A stretch of 64,000 nt of DNA. It comes from Burkholderia ubonensis subsp. mesacidophila (GTDB taxonomy: Bacteria; Pseudomonadota; Gammaproteobacteria; Burkholderiales; Burkholderiaceae). The stretch lies in contig NZ_CP020738.1 of NCBI RefSeq assembly GCF_002097715.1, positions 682,001-746,000 on the forward strand, written 5' to 3'. Within the stretch, counting starts at the first letter, position 1; every line of letters begins with the position of its first letter. Below, piece after piece: positions 35,078 to 44,453 of the stretch. The notes below the pieces were generated by a model, which saw nothing but the letters and a program-made list of their open reading frames with translations, was not told the DNA's origin and did no database searches. The position numbers were made by a program, and so were the translations under genes.

Positions 35078-36457
35078 TCAGTTCACCGGGTGCAGATCCT
35101 GCAGCAACGTCGGCACCAGCTCCGACACCGTCGGGTGAATGTGCATCGCGCGGCTGATCGTCGTGTACGGCGCGTTCGCGGCCATCACGTCGAGCAGCGC
35201 ATGCACGACTTCGTCGCCCGTCACGCCGAGAATCGACGCGCCGAGGATCGCGTGGCTGTCCGCATCGACGATCACCTTCATGAAGCCCTGGCTCTCGCCT
35301 TTCTCGACCGCGCGCCCGACGCGCGTCATCGGCCGCGTGCCGACCAGCAGCCGGCGTCCCGTCTGCAGCGCGTCGGCGAGCGTCATCCCGACGCGGCCGA
35401 GCGGCGGGTCGATGAACATCGCGTACGCGGCGATGCGGTCCGACACCTTGCGCGGATCGTTGTCGAGCAGGTTGGCCGCGACGATCTCGTAGTCGTTGTA
35501 GGACGTATGCGTGAACGCGCCGCGCCCGTTGCAGTCGCCCAGCGCCCAGATGCCGGGCACGCTGGTGCGCAGCTGCTCGTCGACCTTGATATAGCCGTGC
35601 GCGTCGGTCTCGACGCCGGCGTGCGCCAGCCCGAGATCGTCGGTGTTCGGCACGCGTCCGACGGCGAGCAGCAGATGCGAGCCCGCGACCTCGCGCGCGC
35701 CGGACGCGCAGTCGAGCCCGACGACGACATGGTTGCCGTCGCGCCGCGCGCTCAGGCAGTTCGCGTCGAGCTGCACGTCGATGCCTTCGTTCTCGAGGAT
35801 CTCCCGCACCGCGTGCGACACGTCCTCGTCCTCGCGGCGGACCAGGCGCGGGCCTTTCTCGACGATCGTCACGCGCGAGCCGAAGCGCCGGTACATCTGG
35901 CCGAATTCGAGCCCGACGTAGCTGCCGCCGACGACGACCAGGTGCTCCGGCAGGAAGTCGACGTCCATCATCGTCGAGTTGGTGAGATAGGACACCTGGT
36001 CGAGGCCCGGCATCGGCGGCACCAGCGCCCGCCCGCCGACGTTGATGAAGATCCGCTCCGCTTCCAGCAGCGCGTCGCCGACGCGCACCGTGCGGGCGCT
36101 CTCGAAGCGCGCATGGCCCTGCAGCACCGTCGCGCGCTCCAGCCCGCGCACCCACTGTTCGACGCCGTGGCTGGAGCGCGCGGAGATCTGGTCCTTGCGC
36201 GCCTTCACTTGCGGCATGTCGACCGTGACCGGTCCGCCGATCGTCACGCCGTATTCGCCGGCCCGCCGCGCGAGATGCGCGGCATACGCGCTGGCGATCA
36301 GCGTCTTGGTCGGGATGCAGCCGGTGTTCACGCAGGTGCCGCCGAACCGGCCCCGCTCGACGATGGCGACGCTCATGCCCGCGCCGGACAGCCGGGCGGC
36401 GAGCGGCGGGCCTGCCTGCCCGGTGCCGATGATGATCGCGTCGAAGTGCTGGGTCAT
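35078..36457 (-). CDS. RclA/mercuric-reductase-like FAD disulfide oxidoreductase
   Basis: 459 residues from the ATG at 36457 (GAAGGAGGACGCC upstream). FAD motif IIIGTGQAGPPLAARL, redox pair GGTCVNTGCIPTKT, NAD(P) motif VVVGGSYVGLEFGQMY and a C-terminal dimer interface HIHPTVSELVP. It resembles E. coli RclA, a reactive-chlorine resistance flavoprotein with Cu(II) reductase activity, more than lipoamide dehydrogenase, because it lacks dehydrogenase-complex neighbours. There is no mer operon, so mercury reduction is unlikely. Divergent from the lysE-like gene. Confidence 0.85.
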   Translation of the reverse strand: MTQHFDAIIIGTGQAGPPLAARLSGAGMSVAIVERGRFGGTCVNTGCIPTKTLIASAYAAHLARRAGEYGVTIGGPVTVDMPQVKARKDQISARSSHGVEQWVRGLERATVLQGHARFESARTVRVGDALLEAERIFINVGGRALVPPMPGLDQVSYLTNSTMMDVDFLPEHLVVVGGSYVGLEFGQMYRRFGSRVTIVEKGPRLVRREDEDVSHAVREILENEGIDVQLDANCLSARRDGNHVVVGLDCASGAREVAGSHLLLAVGRVPNTDDLGLAHAGVETDAHGYIKVDEQLRTSVPGIWALGDCNGRGAFTHTSYNDYEIVAANLLDNDPRKVSDRIAAYAMFIDPPLGRVGMTLADALQTGRRLLVGTRPMTRVGRAVEKGESQGFMKVIVDADSHAILGASILGVTGDEVVHALLDVMAANAPYTTISRAMHIHPTVSELVPTLLQDLHPVN

Positions 36458-36722
36458 GGCGTCCTCCTTCGCTGCTGCCGCGTGATGAGGCGGGGGCGGG
36501 CGTTGCATGCGCAACGCGCGTGCCGCCGGGGCCGGCTTTGCGACCCCGGCGTCCGCCTATGGTAGACCTGCCGGCGGGTGCCCGCGAGCGGTTCGGGCGG
36601 GCGGCGAACCCTCTACCGGCGTAGCGGGAAGCGTGCCAGAATCGCCGTTCGGCCCGTTCATGGCGGGCCGGCCGGGCTCCGGTCGACGGGGCCGCCATTT
36701 TCGAGGATTCGAGGAGACACTG

Positions 36723-37361
36723 ATGACCGCAATGGCCGCCGTTTTCGGCATCCTGGTCGCGCTCTGGCTCGGCGCGATGATTCCCGGGCCCAGTTTCGTG
36801 CTCGTCGGGCGCAACTCGATCGGCCTGTCGCGCCGCGACGGTCTCGCGACCGCGCTCGGCATGGGCGTGGGCGGCATCGTGTTCGGCGCGGTGGCGCTGG
36901 CCGGCCTCTATACGCTGCTGCAGACGGTCGAATGGCTGTATGTCGCGCTCAAGGTCGCGGGCGGCGCGTACCTGATCTTCATGGCGTCGCGGATCTGGCG
37001 CGGCGCGGCGCACCCGATCGCGGTCGCCGATCCGGCCGCGGCCCGCGCCGGCAACACGCGCAGGTCGTTCTGGACGGGCCTCACCACCCAGCTCAGCAAC
37101 CCGAAGACGGCGATCTGGTATGCCAGCATCTTCGCCGCGCTGCTCCCGCAGCACCCGCCGCTGTGGGCCTATCTCGTGCTGCCGCCGCTCGTGTTCGCCG
37201 TCGAGTGCGGCTGGTACACGATCGTCGCGCTGTGCTTCTCGACCCGCCGGCCGCGCGAGTGGTACCTGCGCGCGAAGAAATGGGTCGACCGCGTCGCGGC
37301 CGGCGCGATTTCGGCGCTCGGGCTGCGGCTGATCCTGACGGCGCGGAACGCGGGGATCTGA
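36723..37361 (+). CDS. LysE/RhtB-family amino acid exporter
   Basis: 212 residues, about six membrane segments. The N-terminal signature is LGAMIPGPSFVLVGRNSIG, followed by GLATALGMGVGGIVFG and the mid-protein FWTGLTTQLSNPKTAIWYAS. Members export amino acids or homoserine lactone-like compounds. The start at 36723 is favoured, as the sequence upstream is not membrane-like. Confidence 0.9.
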   Translation: MTAMAAVFGILVALWLGAMIPGPSFVLVGRNSIGLSRRDGLATALGMGVGGIVFGAVALAGLYTLLQTVEWLYVALKVAGGAYLIFMASRIWRGAAHPIAVADPAAARAGNTRRSFWTGLTTQLSNPKTAIWYASIFAALLPQHPPLWAYLVLPPLVFAVECGWYTIVALCFSTRRPREWYLRAKKWVDRVAAGAISALGLRLILTARNAGI

Positions 37362-37375
37362 CGCGCCGGCGGCGC

Positions 37376-38578
37376 TCAAGGCTTCGGGTATTTCTCCATC
37401 AGCGTGCGGAACCGCGCGTCGTCCGGGAAGGCCTTGACCTCGTAGCGCACCGGACGATGCGCGGTGGCCGTCATCAGGTCGCCGCAGAGGCGCAGCAGCT
37501 CGGCCATCGGCACGGAGGCGGACTGCTGCGTCCGCGGCCGGAACAGCATCACGCTGTCGGTGTCGGGCAGCAGCGAATGCACGCCTTCGGTCCATACGCT
37601 CATGCTGAACAATTCGCCGCTTGGCCGCCGGTACGCACTGTACTGCGCGACGAACACCTCGAGCCCGTCGCGCGCGTGGGCCTCGTCCATCAGGGTCTGC
37701 TGGTCACGGTAGTCGCCGGCGAGCTCGCTGACCCGCAATTGCTGCAACCGCGACGCGAACCCTTCCGGCACGAACCGCCGCCAGAGCGCGCCGTCCCAGC
37801 GGAGCATCAGCGGCGGCAGCGGGCGCGGCTGCGCGAGCGCCTGTTCGGCCACCTGCAGCATCGTGTCGAATCCCGCCGGGTTGCGATCGCCGGTGAGCAG
37901 CAGCACGCCCCGGTTCGGCGCCATGACGACCGGCGCGCCGGCGATCGGCTGCCGGTACAGCAGGTCGGTCAGCAACAGCCGCGCCGCGTCGTAGTAGTCG
38001 CCGAACTGCGCGAGGAACACGCCGTTCTGCAGCGCGACCCACGGGCGTGACGACTCGGCGCGCAGGTTGTCGATCGCGATGTCGTAGGCCTCGTCGAACG
38101 TGATTCCCCATTCCTGCAGCTTGGTCGTCGTCAGCCGCGACACGCTGAACTCGCCGTCGTACGCGATGCCGATCTCGAGGTTCTCGCACAGCGGCCGGAA
38201 CGCGAGCTCCGGGCGGGTTTCCATCTGCAGATGGATCACGCCGCGCTCGGTCGCGCTGCGGATCACCGGCCGCAGCTTCGCCTTCGCGTCCGCCAGGCGG
38301 GACGGAATGGCGTGCTGGATCATCGCGCGCGCCTGGCGCTTCAGCGTCGCGTCCCGATCGGCCGGCTTCGCGTCGGTGTAGTCCCGGAACAGGTTGTGCA
38401 GGTTGACGACGTTCGACGGGACGTCCGGCTGCACGAGGCGGCTCCGCTCGCTTTCGTAGGTCCACGCCCGCGTGTCGCCGGCCGCGCGCAGCGCGGCCAT
38501 CAGCCGTTCGGCGAAGATCTGTTGGGTGGGCGGCTTGCGGAAGCGGTCGAGGAGGCGCGTGACGAAATCGGTGGGCAT
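37376..38578 (-). CDS. Conserved cytoplasmic protein of unknown function (DUF1444-like)
   Basis: 400 residues without signal or membrane segments. The middle contains LCENLEIGIAYDGEFSVSRL and QEWGITFDEAYDIAIDNLRA, then PVVMAPNRGVLLLTGDRNP and a C-terminal LFRPRTQQSASVPMAELLR. This order resembles DUF1444-type proteins, but I hold that loosely. It is convergent with the exporter gene and divergent from the stator-like operon. Confidence 0.7.
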   Translation of the reverse strand: MPTDFVTRLLDRFRKPPTQQIFAERLMAALRAAGDTRAWTYESERSRLVQPDVPSNVVNLHNLFRDYTDAKPADRDATLKRQARAMIQHAIPSRLADAKAKLRPVIRSATERGVIHLQMETRPELAFRPLCENLEIGIAYDGEFSVSRLTTTKLQEWGITFDEAYDIAIDNLRAESSRPWVALQNGVFLAQFGDYYDAARLLLTDLLYRQPIAGAPVVMAPNRGVLLLTGDRNPAGFDTMLQVAEQALAQPRPLPPLMLRWDGALWRRFVPEGFASRLQQLRVSELAGDYRDQQTLMDEAHARDGLEVFVAQYSAYRRPSGELFSMSVWTEGVHSLLPDTDSVMLFRPRTQQSASVPMAELLRLCGDLMTATAHRPVRYEVKAFPDDARFRTLMEKYPKP

Positions 38579-38844
38579 CGTGTGTGATCGGGTCGGGTGC
38601 GCGTCCGTCGACGCGCACCGGCGAAGAAGTGGCGCGGGCCGGGCCCGCTGCTCAGTGATATCGGCCTGTCACGCGATTTTCTTGAAGGGCGGGGGGCAGG
38701 CCGGAAGCGGCCGATCGTGCTGCCGGCCTTGTCCGGCGGGCGTTCGCGCCGCCGCACCCCCTCCGGCGGCCGGCTCGCCGACCGCAATCCGTCGGCCGAC
38801 CGGCCCGCGACGTGTAAACTGCTGCCTTTTTTGACGGTAGCAGC

Positions 38845-39594
38845 ATGGTGCAAGCCCCCCAGCGCACGGCATTGAGCGGCCCGACGCTCGTTCGCCTGCT
38901 CGCGCGGCTGGCGGACGCCGACGTGCCCGAATCCCGGCAGACGCTCGCCGACCGGCTGAGCCAATGGCTCGGCTGGACGGACGCGATTTCGCTGTCCTCG
39001 GCGCTGAGCGGCAGCCCGCCCGCGGTCGCGGCCGGCGGCGCGCGCCCGGCCGGCGGCGACGCGGAGCGCGAATGCGCGCGCGTGCGTCACGCGCTGGCGC
39101 AGGCGATGATGGTCGCCCGCCCGGCCGGCGCGAGCCGCCGCAACGGCGCGCGGCCGGCGCCGCCGACGGGCGAGACGGCCGACTACGCGGATTTCCGGCA
39201 GCGTTATCTGACCCTGCAGCAGGAGATGGAGACGGCGATCGGCAACCTGCGCGGCCGCCTGCGGGTCGCGCTGGCGGCGCGCACGCCCGGCATGGCGCGG
39301 CTCGCGACGCTCGACGCGATCATGGAGCGGGTGCTCGGCGCGCGCGAACGCAGCCTGCTGGCCACCGTGCCGGCGCTGCTCGGCGCGCACTTCGCGCGGT
39401 TGCGCGCCGCGGAGCAGCAGGCGCTCGCCGACGCGGAAGCCCCGGAACATCCGGAAACCCCTGGGCAGCCGGCCGTCACGCCCGGCGCCTGGCTGGACGT
39501 GTTCCGCATGGACATGCAGAGCGTGCTGCTCGCCGAACTCGAAATCCGGTTTCAAACGGTGGATGGGCTGCTCGCGGCCCTTCGCGCCAGCTAA
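38845..39594 (+). CDS. DUF3348 protein, first gene of tailed-stator operon
   Basis: 249 residues, soluble and mostly helical. Segments such as RLLARLADADVPESRQTLAD, FRQRYLTLQQEMETAIGNLR and WLDVFRMDMQSVLLAELEIR match the DUF3348 family found beside DUF802/OmpA/DUF2894 genes in Burkholderia. It ends 9 bases before the DUF802 gene. Function unknown; being cytoplasmic, it may bind the long tail of the next protein. Confidence 0.8.
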   Translation: MVQAPQRTALSGPTLVRLLARLADADVPESRQTLADRLSQWLGWTDAISLSSALSGSPPAVAAGGARPAGGDAERECARVRHALAQAMMVARPAGASRRNGARPAPPTGETADYADFRQRYLTLQQEMETAIGNLRGRLRVALAARTPGMARLATLDAIMERVLGARERSLLATVPALLGAHFARLRAAEQQALADAEAPEHPETPGQPAVTPGAWLDVFRMDMQSVLLAELEIRFQTVDGLLAALRAS

Positions 39595-39603
39595 CAAGAC
39601 GTT

Positions 39604-42600
39604 ATGTCCAGAATTCGTATTGATCTCGTTGTATTTTTGGCCGGCCTGGTCGCGGTGTGCTGGATCGGCGCCGGTTATGTCGGGTCGAATCCGCCGGCGG
39701 CGGTCGTCACGCTGCTGATCGCCGCGTGCTATCTCGCGGGTGCGGCCGAGCTGCTGCGCTACCGCCAGGCGAGCGCGACGCTCGCCGGCGCCGTCAAGGG
39801 CCTGTCCGGGCCGCCGCCGGTGCTCGACGCGTGGCTCGACACGCTGCACCCGAGCCTGCGCGGCGCGGTGCGCGCGCGCATCGAGGGCGCCCGCGCGGCG
39901 CTGCCGGGGCCGTCGCTGACGCCGTACCTGGTCGGCCTGCTCGTGCTGCTGGGGATGCTCGGCACGCTGCTCGGGATGGTCGTGACGCTGAAGGGCACCG
40001 GGGCCGCGCTGGAAAGCGCGACCGATCTCGACGCGATCCGCGCGTCGCTGATCGCGCCGGTCAAGGGCCTCGGCTATGCGTTCGGCACGTCGATCGCCGG
40101 CGTCGCGACCTCGGCGATGCTCGGGCTGCTGTCCGCGCTGGCGCGCCGCGACCGGCTCGACGCGTCGCAGCAGCTCGACGCGAAGATCGCGACGACCCTG
40201 CGGGTCCATTCGCACGCGCATCAGCGCGAGGAGTCGTTCCGGCTCCTGCAGAAGCAGGCCGACGTGATGCCGGCGCTGGTCGAGCGGCTGCAGACGATGA
40301 TGACCGCGATCGACACCCGCAGCGCGGCGCTTCACGAACAGCAGGTCGCGAGCCAGCAGGCGTTCTTCGACCGGACGGAGCAGGCTTATGCGCGGCTCGC
40401 GTCGTCGGTCGGCCAGTCGCTGCGGGACAGCGCCGCCGAGAGTGCGCGCGTGGCCGGCGCGGCGCTGCAGCCGGTGATGGAAACGACGATGGCGGGTCTC
40501 GCGCGCGAAATGACCGTGCTGCGCGACGTCGTCACGCACGCGGTCGAGCGGCAGCTGGACGGCCTGTCGAGCGGCTTCGAGGCGACCACCGCCAACGTGA
40601 CCGGCATCTGGAACCGAGCGCTCGACGATCACCGGCGCTCGAGCGAGGCCGCGGCCGGCCATCTGCATGCCGCGCTCGGACAGTTCACCGACACGTTCGC
40701 GCAGCGTTCGACCGATCTGCTCGACGGCGTTGCAACGCGCCTCGAAGCGACCGAGCAGCGCATGGCGGACGGCTGGCAGCATACGCTCGCGAAGCAGGAG
40801 CAAGTCGGCGAAACGCTGGCCGGACACAACGCACGCGCGCTGGAAACAGCCGCCGCGACGTTCGAGCAGCATTCGGCGTCGCTGCTGCGCACGATCGGCG
40901 AGTCGCACACGGGCCTGCAGGGCGAGCTCGCGTCGCGCGACGAACAGCGGCTGGCCGCGTGGCGCGAATCGCTCGCGGCAATGGCCGCCGCGCTGCGCGA
41001 CGACCTCGCGCAGACGAGCGCACATCACGCGAACCGCCAGCAGGCGATTTGCGATGCGCTCGCGCAAACGGCAACCGACATCGGCGCGCAGACCACGACG
41101 TTCGAACAGCATTCGGCATCGCTGCTGAACACGATGCGCGATTCGCACGCGAACCTGCAAGCCGAACTTGCGTCGCGCGACGAGCAGCGTCTCGCGACGT
41201 GGAGCGCATCGCTTGCGGCGATGGCGGCGAAGCTCAGCGATGAGTGGGCGCAGACGAGCGCGAACCACACGGGCCGCCAGCAGGCGATCTGCGACGCGCT
41301 CGCGCAAACGGCGACCGATATCGGCGCGCAGACCACGACGTTCGAACAGCATTCGGCATCGCTGCTGAACACGATGCGCGAGTCGCACGCGAACCTGCAG
41401 ACGGAACTGGCGTCGCGCGACGAACAGCGTCTCGCGGCATGGAGCGCATCGCTTGCAGAGATGGCGGCGAAGCTCAGCGATGAGTGGGCGCAGACGAGCG
41501 CGAACCACACGGGCCGTCAGCAGGCGATCTGCGACGCGTTGGCGCAAACGGCGACCGATATCGGCGCGCAGACCACGACGTTCGAACAGCATTCGGCATC
41601 GCTGCTGAACACGATGCGCGATTCGCACGCAAACCTGCAGACGGAACTGGCGTCGCGCGACGAGCAGCGTCTCGCGGTATGGAGCGCGTCGCTTGCAGAG
41701 ATGGCGGCGAAGCTCAGCGATGAGTGGGCGCAGACGAGCGCGAACCACACGGGCCGCCAGCAGGCGATCTGCGACGCGCTCGCGCAAACGGCGACCGACA
41801 TCGGCGCGCAGACCACGACGTTCGAACAGCATTCGGCATCGCTGCTGAGCACGATGCGCGAGTCGCACGCGAACCTGCAGACGGAACTGGCGTCGCGCGA
41901 CGAACAGCGTCTCGCGACGTGGAGCGCATCGCTTGCAGAGATGGCGGCGAAGCTGCGCGACGAATGGGCGCAGACGAGCGCGCAGGCCGCGAGCCGCCAG
42001 CAGGACATCTGCGACACGCTCGCGCGCACCGCGAACGACATCACCGCGCAGGCGCAGGCGCACGCGAGCGACACGATCGCCGAGATCTCCCGGCTCGTGC
42101 AGGCCGCGTCGGAGGCGCCGAAGGCCGCGGCCGAGGTCGTCGCCGAGCTGCGCCAGCGCCTGTCCGACAGCATGGTGCGCGACACCGCGATGCTCGACGA
42201 GCGCAGCCGCCTGCTGGCCACGCTGGAGACGCTGCTCGACGCGGTCAACCACGCGTCGACGGAACAGCGCGGCGCGGTCGACGCGCTCGTGCGTACGTCG
42301 GCCGACCTGCTGGACCGCGTCGGCGCGCGCTTCAACGACACGGTCGATGCCGAAACCCGCAAGCTCGATGCAGTCGCCGCGCAGGTGACCGCGGGCGCGG
42401 TCGAAGTCGCGAGCCTCGGCGACGCGTTCGGGATGGCCGTGCAGGTGTTCGGCGAATCGAACGACAAGCTGCTGACCCATCTGCAGCGCATCGAGGCCGC
42501 GCTGGAGAAATCGCTCGCGCGCAGCGACGAGCAGCTCGAGTACTACGTCGCACAGGCGCGGGAAGTGGTCGACCTGAGCATGATGTCGCAGAAGCAGATC

Positions 42601-42651
42601 GTCGAGGACCTGCAGCAGCTCGCCGGCCGGCGCGCGTCCGTCGGAGCGTAA
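39604..42651 (+). CDS. DUF802 MotA/ExbB-like membrane protein with very long coiled-coil tail
   Basis: 1015 residues. Membrane segments at about 4-20 and 27-50 are followed by a MotA/TolQ-type core: YLVGLLVLLGMLGTLLGMVV (about 103-122) and VKGLGYAFGTSIAGVATSAM (about 150-170). The remaining ~800 residues are soluble, Ala/Gln/Glu-rich and coiled-coil, and include four nearly identical 80-residue repeats at about 479-798. The ion-channel half of a stator pairs with a MotB-like protein, and that is the next gene, 3 bases on. The layout is like ZorA of Zorya defence: five-subunit motor core plus a long cytoplasmic tail. A structural cell-envelope role is equally possible. Confidence 0.85.
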   Translation: MSRIRIDLVVFLAGLVAVCWIGAGYVGSNPPAAVVTLLIAACYLAGAAELLRYRQASATLAGAVKGLSGPPPVLDAWLDTLHPSLRGAVRARIEGARAALPGPSLTPYLVGLLVLLGMLGTLLGMVVTLKGTGAALESATDLDAIRASLIAPVKGLGYAFGTSIAGVATSAMLGLLSALARRDRLDASQQLDAKIATTLRVHSHAHQREESFRLLQKQADVMPALVERLQTMMTAIDTRSAALHEQQVASQQAFFDRTEQAYARLASSVGQSLRDSAAESARVAGAALQPVMETTMAGLAREMTVLRDVVTHAVERQLDGLSSGFEATTANVTGIWNRALDDHRRSSEAAAGHLHAALGQFTDTFAQRSTDLLDGVATRLEATEQRMADGWQHTLAKQEQVGETLAGHNARALETAAATFEQHSASLLRTIGESHTGLQGELASRDEQRLAAWRESLAAMAAALRDDLAQTSAHHANRQQAICDALAQTATDIGAQTTTFEQHSASLLNTMRDSHANLQAELASRDEQRLATWSASLAAMAAKLSDEWAQTSANHTGRQQAICDALAQTATDIGAQTTTFEQHSASLLNTMRESHANLQTELASRDEQRLAAWSASLAEMAAKLSDEWAQTSANHTGRQQAICDALAQTATDIGAQTTTFEQHSASLLNTMRDSHANLQTELASRDEQRLAVWSASLAEMAAKLSDEWAQTSANHTGRQQAICDALAQTATDIGAQTTTFEQHSASLLSTMRESHANLQTELASRDEQRLATWSASLAEMAAKLRDEWAQTSAQAASRQQDICDTLARTANDITAQAQAHASDTIAEISRLVQAASEAPKAAAEVVAELRQRLSDSMVRDTAMLDERSRLLATLETLLDAVNHASTEQRGAVDALVRTSADLLDRVGARFNDTVDAETRKLDAVAAQVTAGAVEVASLGDAFGMAVQVFGESNDKLLTHLQRIEAALEKSLARSDEQLEYYVAQAREVVDLSMMSQKQIVEDLQQLAGRRASVGA
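41038..41997 (+). repeat. Four tandem 240-bp repeats in the DUF802 tail
   Basis: Units start at 41038, 41278, 41518 and 41758, each encoding 80 residues beginning QQAICDALAQTATDIGAQ and ending AQTSANHTGR. They are near-identical at DNA level. A degenerate unit precedes (about 40795-41037) and a partial one follows from 41998. The array keeps the heptad phase, so unit gain or loss would change tail length without breaking the frame. Confidence 0.92.
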
Positions 42652-42654
42652 CGC

Positions 42655-43305
42655 ATGCACGACGAAATCGACGGCGGCGCGGAATCGGCCGCGCCGGTCT
42701 GGCCCGCGTTCGCCGACCTGATGTCGGTGCTGCTCGGCGCGTTCGTGCTGATCCTCGTCGGCGTGATCGGCATGCAGCTGCAGCTCACGTCGAAGCTCGA
42801 GGAGGCGATCAAGCAGCGCCAGCAGGAAGCGCAGCAGCGCAAGACGCTCGAACAGGCGCTCGCGGGGCCGCTCGCGGCCGGCCGCGTGACGCTTGTGAAC
42901 GGCCGCATCGGCATCGCCGGCAACGTGCTGTTCGCGCTGAACTCCGACCAGCTGCAGCCCGAAGGCCACGATCTGCTGAAGACGCTGGCCGGCCCGCTCG
43001 CCGCGTACCTGAAGAATCGCGACGAGATCCTGATGATCAGCGGCTTCGCCGACGACCAGCAGGTGCACGCCGGCAACCGCCTGTTCGCGGACAACTGGGA
43101 ACTGTCGGCGAAGCGCGCGCTGACCGTGACGCGCGCGTTCATCGACGCGGGCGTACCCGCAGCGTCGGTGTTCGCTGCCGCGTTCGGCTCCGAGCAGCCG
43201 GTCAGCTCGAACGCGGACGACGCGGGACGCGCGAAGAACCGCCGCGTGGAAATCGCGCCGGTGCCGCGCAAGTCGGCGTCGAACGGTGGCCGTCGTGAAC
43301 CGTGA
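42655..43305 (+). CDS. MotB/OmpA-like peptidoglycan-binding stator partner
   Basis: 216 residues. One N-terminal membrane segment (MSVLLGAFVLILVGVIGM), preceded by WPAFADLMS, whose Asp (D21) sits where MotB/ZorB carry the ion-binding Asp. A short coiled linker (EEAIKQRQQEAQQRKTLEQA) leads to an OmpA-type domain: FALNSDQLQPEG, MISGFADDQQ, NWELSAKRALTVTRAFIDAG and AKNRRVEI. It should anchor the complex to peptidoglycan. It follows the DUF802 gene by 3 bases and overlaps the next gene by 20. Confidence 0.88.
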   Translation: MHDEIDGGAESAAPVWPAFADLMSVLLGAFVLILVGVIGMQLQLTSKLEEAIKQRQQEAQQRKTLEQALAGPLAAGRVTLVNGRIGIAGNVLFALNSDQLQPEGHDLLKTLAGPLAAYLKNRDEILMISGFADDQQVHAGNRLFADNWELSAKRALTVTRAFIDAGVPAASVFAAAFGSEQPVSSNADDAGRAKNRRVEIAPVPRKSASNGGRREP

Positions 43306-43906
43306 CGCGACGCGCGCCCGCGCGATGCTCGATGCGTGGCGCGCATCCGGCGCCGATCGGCTGGACCCGGTGCGCTTTCACCGGATCGATGCGCTGGAGC
43401 GGCGCGCGGCCGGCCATGACGGCGACGCGCGGCGCCTGCTGGACGCGCGGCTCGCGACGCTGCTGGCTGGGTACGCCGACGATGTCGAGCGCGCCGGTGC
43501 CCACGCGGCCGCAGCGGACGACGTGGCGCAGGCGACGCCGACGCGCGGCGCGCTCGCGGGGCTGGTGACGCACATCGCGCGCGATGCGCAGGCGGACCGG
43601 GCCGGGGTCGACCCGGCGCTGATCGACTACTTCCGGGAAACCTGGTCGAAGGTCCGCACCGAGCAGCAGTATCGTCAGGCGCTCGACCAGGTGCCGCGCA
43701 ATGCCGGCCCGCTCAATTCGAGCAGCCTCGTGCACCGGTCGCTGTCGCTGATGCGCGACTTGTCGCCCGGCTATCTGCAGCAATTCCTGTCGTATGTAGA
43801 CGCGCTGGCGTGGCTCGAAGACTTCACCGGCGGCGGCGTGCAGGCGGAGAAGGAAGCGCCGCGCGCGAAGGGCGTGAAGAAGGGCGCGCGGAGCAAGGCG
43901 CGGTAG
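43286..43906 (+). CDS. DUF2894 protein, last gene of tailed-stator operon
   Basis: 206 residues starting at a GTG inside the OmpA-like gene; a second GTG at 43295 is possible. Helical, soluble, with PALIDYFRETWSKVRTEQQY and a Lys/Arg-rich C-terminal tail (KGVKKGARSKAR) that may touch nucleic acid or membrane. Family DUF2894 is known only from such gene neighbourhoods. Translational coupling implies it works with the membrane pair. Confidence 0.78.
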   Translation: MAVVNRDATRARAMLDAWRASGADRLDPVRFHRIDALERRAAGHDGDARRLLDARLATLLAGYADDVERAGAHAAAADDVAQATPTRGALAGLVTHIARDAQADRAGVDPALIDYFRETWSKVRTEQQYRQALDQVPRNAGPLNSSSLVHRSLSLMRDLSPGYLQQFLSYVDALAWLEDFTGGGVQAEKEAPRAKGVKKGARSKAR

Positions 43907-43916
43907 CGCTGGGCGC

Positions 43917-44453
43917 TCAGCCCGGAGCGACGGGCTGCATGATCGCCGCGCGAAATGCGTGCAACGCGCGCGCCAGCGCGTCGGCGAACGGCGGATGCGC
44001 GGCGATGTCCGCCGCGTCGAGCCGGCTGCCGAGGATCGGGATCGCGATCGAGGCTTCGTTCACGACGCGAGCGGACATCACCGACAGCGTTTCCTTCAGC
44101 GCCGCGTCGGCGTGCGTCGCGCGAGGCGACGCGTTGAGCACTGCCACCGGCTTGTGCACGAACGCTTCGCATCCGACCACCCAGTCCAGCGCGTTCTTCA
44201 TTACGCCGGTCACGCCGTGCGCATACTCCGGACTTGCGATCAGCACCCCGTCGGCCGCGTTCAACCGGTCGATGAGGTCACGAACCGGCTCGGGCGTCGG
44301 ATGTTCGACGTCGGGATTGAAAAGCGGGAACTGCCCAAGACGCCGGAACCGGGCGATCTGCATGTCCGGCGGCGCAACGGCGGCCGAGGCATCGAGCAGC
44401 GCCGCGTTGAAGGAGCCGGCGCGCAGGCTGCCGCACAGCGCGACGATCTCCAT
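43917..44453 (-). CDS. NADPH-dependent FMN reductase
   Basis: 178 residues from the ATG at 44453; an ATG 12 codons upstream (44489) is possible and neither has a good ribosome site. Flavodoxin-like fold: MEIVALCGSLRAGSFNAALL binds the FMN phosphate, SPEYAHGVTGVMKNALDWV the isoalloxazine ring. These proteins reduce FMN, quinones, chromate or azo dyes with NAD(P)H. Convergent with the stator-like operon. Confidence 0.87.
   Translation of the reverse strand: MEIVALCGSLRAGSFNAALLDASAAVAPPDMQIARFRRLGQFPLFNPDVEHPTPEPVRDLIDRLNAADGVLIASPEYAHGVTGVMKNALDWVVGCEAFVHKPVAVLNASPRATHADAALKETLSVMSARVVNEASIAIPILGSRLDAADIAAHPPFADALARALHAFRAAIMQPVAPG

Noticed and set aside
35078..36457. Mercuric reductase of a mer operon
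   Set aside because: No MerR, MerT or MerP genes and no N-terminal metal-binding domain; RclA-like is a better fit.
41038..41997. Direct repeats considered as a CRISPR array
   Set aside because: Units are 240 bases, contiguous and coding, with no spacers and no cas genes.
38500..43068. Leftward 1522-codon frame across the stator operon
   Set aside because: Antisense shadow; its internal repeats only mirror the 240-base repeats of the DUF802 gene.
38845..43906. Operon considered as a Zorya defence system proper
   Set aside because: The membrane pair is ZorAB-like in layout, but no ZorC, helicase-nuclease ZorD or ZorE homologue is present.
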